Made by a program: the position numbers and the translations under genes. The notes below the pieces were generated by a model. It saw only the letters and a program-made list of their open reading frames with translations. It was not told where the DNA came from and did not search any database. This document shows positions 62,922 to 64,000 of a DNA stretch of 64,000 bases, piece by piece (position 1 is the stretch's first letter; each line of letters starts with the position of its first letter). Origin of the DNA: Caulobacter segnis ATCC 21756 (GTDB lineage Bacteria > Pseudomonadota > Alphaproteobacteria > Caulobacterales > Caulobacteraceae); the NCBI RefSeq assembly GCF_000092285.1, contig NC_014100.1, positions 3,038,001 through 3,102,000 on the forward strand. The letters run 5' to 3'.

Positions 62922-62978
62922 GGTCTCGCCCCAGCTTTTCTCAATTCCTATTGAATTCATATGAATTGAGTCGAGACC
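62922..62978 (+). repeat. Nested AT-rich inverted repeat
   Basis: Outer arms GGTCTCG (62922-62928) and CGAGACC (62972-62978) enclose inner arms CTCAATTC (62940-62947) and GAATTGAG (62963-62970), with TGAATTCA between. This is markedly AT-rich for the window and lies right before the leader ORF of the hydrolase gene. It may be an operator or a leader hairpin. Confidence 0.6.
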
Positions 62979-62990
62979 CCGAAAGGAGCC

Positions 62991-63032
62991 ATGTGCGCTC
63001 GACGGCCCCCCGTTGACCCGAGCGCATCATGA
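62991..63032 (+). CDS. 13-residue leader ORF
   Basis: ATG TGC GCT start, preceded by AAAGGAG. The peptide is MCARRPPVDPSAS. Its stop overlaps the start of the hydrolase gene (ATGA, 63029-63032), so translation of the leader would control the hydrolase by coupling. Confidence 0.55.
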   Translation: MCARRPPVDPSAS

Positions 63033-63643
63033 CCCCCGCCCCGCACACTTTCGAAACGCCGCGTCGCCGCGGTCGCGACGACACCGACGGTCCGCCGATC
63101 CTGATCGTTCCGGGTCTCTACAATTCGGGCCCTGATCACTGGCAGACCCATTGGGAGCGCGAGCTGCCCAACGCCGAGCGGGTCGAGCAGCAGGATTGGG
63201 AGCGTCCCCTGCTGGGGGATTGGACGATCAGCCTGGCCGAGGCCGTGCGACGGAGGCCGGGCGCGATCCTGGTGGCCCACAGCCTGGGCTGCGCCCTTGT
63301 GGCGCACTTCGCCCAGGTGACCGGCGGACGTGGTGTCGGCGGGGCGATGCTGGTGGCGCCGGCCGACGTCAATCGTGAGGGTCCGGCGGGCCGCCTGCTG
63401 GTCGGTTTCTCGCCGATCCCGCGTCAGCGCCTGCCCTTCCCCACCCTGGTCGTCGCCAGCCGCAACGACCCCTATGTCGAGATCGAGCGCGCCGAGGCCT
63501 TCGCCCGCGGCTGGGGTTCGACGTTCGTCGACCTGGGCCGCGCGGGCCACATCAATGTCGATTCGGGCCATGGCCCCTGGCCGAAGGGTCGCACGCTGCT
63601 CAAGGGCTTGATCGACCAGGTCGAGGCGACGCGGCGGATCTAG
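63029..63643 (+). CDS. RBBP9/YdeN-type alpha/beta hydrolase
   Basis: 204 aa. IVPGLYNSGPDHWQTHWERE begins the fold; the nucleophile is in LVAHSLGCALVAHF, the Asp in VASRNDPYVEIERA and the His in LGRAGHINVDSGHG. This is the RBBP9 serine-hydrolase family, with unknown substrate. ATG 63029 overlaps the stop of the leader ORF. A long AT-rich inverted repeat sits 50 nt upstream. Confidence 0.87.
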   Translation: MTPAPHTFETPRRRGRDDTDGPPILIVPGLYNSGPDHWQTHWERELPNAERVEQQDWERPLLGDWTISLAEAVRRRPGAILVAHSLGCALVAHFAQVTGGRGVGGAMLVAPADVNREGPAGRLLVGFSPIPRQRLPFPTLVVASRNDPYVEIERAEAFARGWGSTFVDLGRAGHINVDSGHGPWPKGRTLLKGLIDQVEATRRI

Positions 63644-64000
63644 AAGGTGGTTTCGACCGCCACCGGCGCCCAGGCCTCAAGCTCGGCGAGCAGCCGTTCG
63701 GCGTGACCGCGGACCATGTCGACCGCGTCGGCGCCCAGTTGCAGACGCAGGGGCGTGACGTCGGCGGCCAGGGCCTTGGCGATCGCTCGCGCGGCCTTGG
63801 CCGGATCTCCCGGCTGGGTGTCGTGCATGGAGTGGGCGAACTCCCGGGTCGGGCCGACCGTCTCGGCGTAGGCCGGGTTGGCCGGCATGTGCCGCATGGC
63901 GCCAGACGCGAGATTGGTGCGGAACGCCCCGGGTTCGACGATCAGCACCTTGATGCCGAAGGGCGCGAGCTCTCCGGCCAGCGCCTCGGACATCCCCTCC
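63640..64000 (-). CDS. Short-chain dehydrogenase/reductase, C-terminal part (5' end outside window)
   Basis: The frame is open to base 64000. EGMSEALAGELAPFGIKVLI is the typical SDR helix after the active-site YxxxK, and VEPGAFRTNLASGAM the following loop. The nucleotide-binding part lies beyond the window. The stop overlaps the convergent hydrolase stop. Confidence 0.8.
   Translation of the reverse strand, partial: EGMSEALAGELAPFGIKVLIVEPGAFRTNLASGAMRHMPANPAYAETVGPTREFAHSMHDTQPGDPAKAARAIAKALAADVTPLRLQLGADAVDMVRGHAERLLAELEAWAPVAVETTF

Noticed and set aside
1..64000. CRISPR arrays or insertion sequences
   Set aside because: No regularly spaced direct repeats and no transposase frames were seen in the window.

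Overview
The window is a gene-dense, high-GC stretch of alphaproteobacterial chromosome. The genus is almost certainly Caulobacter or a very close relative. The diagnostic loci are the overlapping divK-pleD pair (125 and 454 codons, with the PleD RxxD I-site and GGEEF motif in the expected places), mipZ, a Lys/Ala-tailed topA, GANTC and CtrA-like sites in front of mipZ and divK, frequent GTG/TTG starts, and tight ATGA/GTGA stop-start overlaps. I see no prophage, insertion sequence, plasmid function or CRISPR array. The content is mostly core chromosome with a few accessory genes.

Layout. 1-11.6 kb: the 3' end of pyrC, then plsY-dprA, a TPR-methyltransferase, a TonB-like envelope protein, small membrane proteins, topA and rnr. 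11.6-21.4 kb: GC-rich palindromic intergenic repeats, an SGNH esterase, an aminotransferase, an ion channel, an M20 amidohydrolase, a NUDIX hydrolase, rpmG with a clear promoter and terminator, a PafA-like phosphatase and an RTX metalloprotease-like exoprotein. 21.5-30.8 kb: divK-pleD (cell-cycle signalling), a HAD-ROK kinase pair, a zinc-ribbon dinB, clpS-clpA (N-degron proteolysis), a HIT protein and small accessory enzymes. 30.8-39.8 kb: a fully overlapping RidA-GDPD-acyltransferase operon, a phasin, a SPOR-containing D,D-carboxypeptidase, mipZ and panC. 40-49.6 kb: a leucine/isovalerate catabolic cluster (ivd, mccB, a 3-methylglutaconyl-CoA-type hydratase, a DUF3667 protein, mccA), interrupted by an NTE-type patatin on the other strand. 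49.7-56.3 kb: a GH24 lysozyme, mgtE, tRNA-Leu(GAG), a FliN-type protein, lipB and pccA. 56.4-64 kb: a 1262-residue LamG-containing secreted protein coupled to a GlcG/HbpS-like protein, a peptidoglycan amidase, a DJ-1 protein, msrB, an RBBP9-type hydrolase and a partial SDR.

How the genes work together. ivd, mccB, the hydratase and mccA encode consecutive steps from isovaleryl-CoA to HMG-CoA. ClpS feeds N-degron substrates to ClpA. DivK and PleD sit in the same asymmetric-division circuit, and MipZ positions the division plane. The 1262-residue protein and its coupled partner look like a periplasmic or outer-surface carbohydrate-use module.

Most unusual signals: (i) a frameshift near the 3' end of mccB, with the whole C-terminus intact in another frame; (ii) a terminated small transcription unit at about 48.0-48.4 kb with a 22-codon ORF whose ribosome-binding site matches about 17 nt of the 16S rRNA 3' tail; (iii) a 13-codon leader ORF overlapping the start of an RBBP9-type hydrolase gene, preceded by a nested AT-rich inverted repeat; (iv) the large LamG protein of unassigned catalytic family; (v) an RTX metalloprotease-like protein lacking the usual third zinc histidine.
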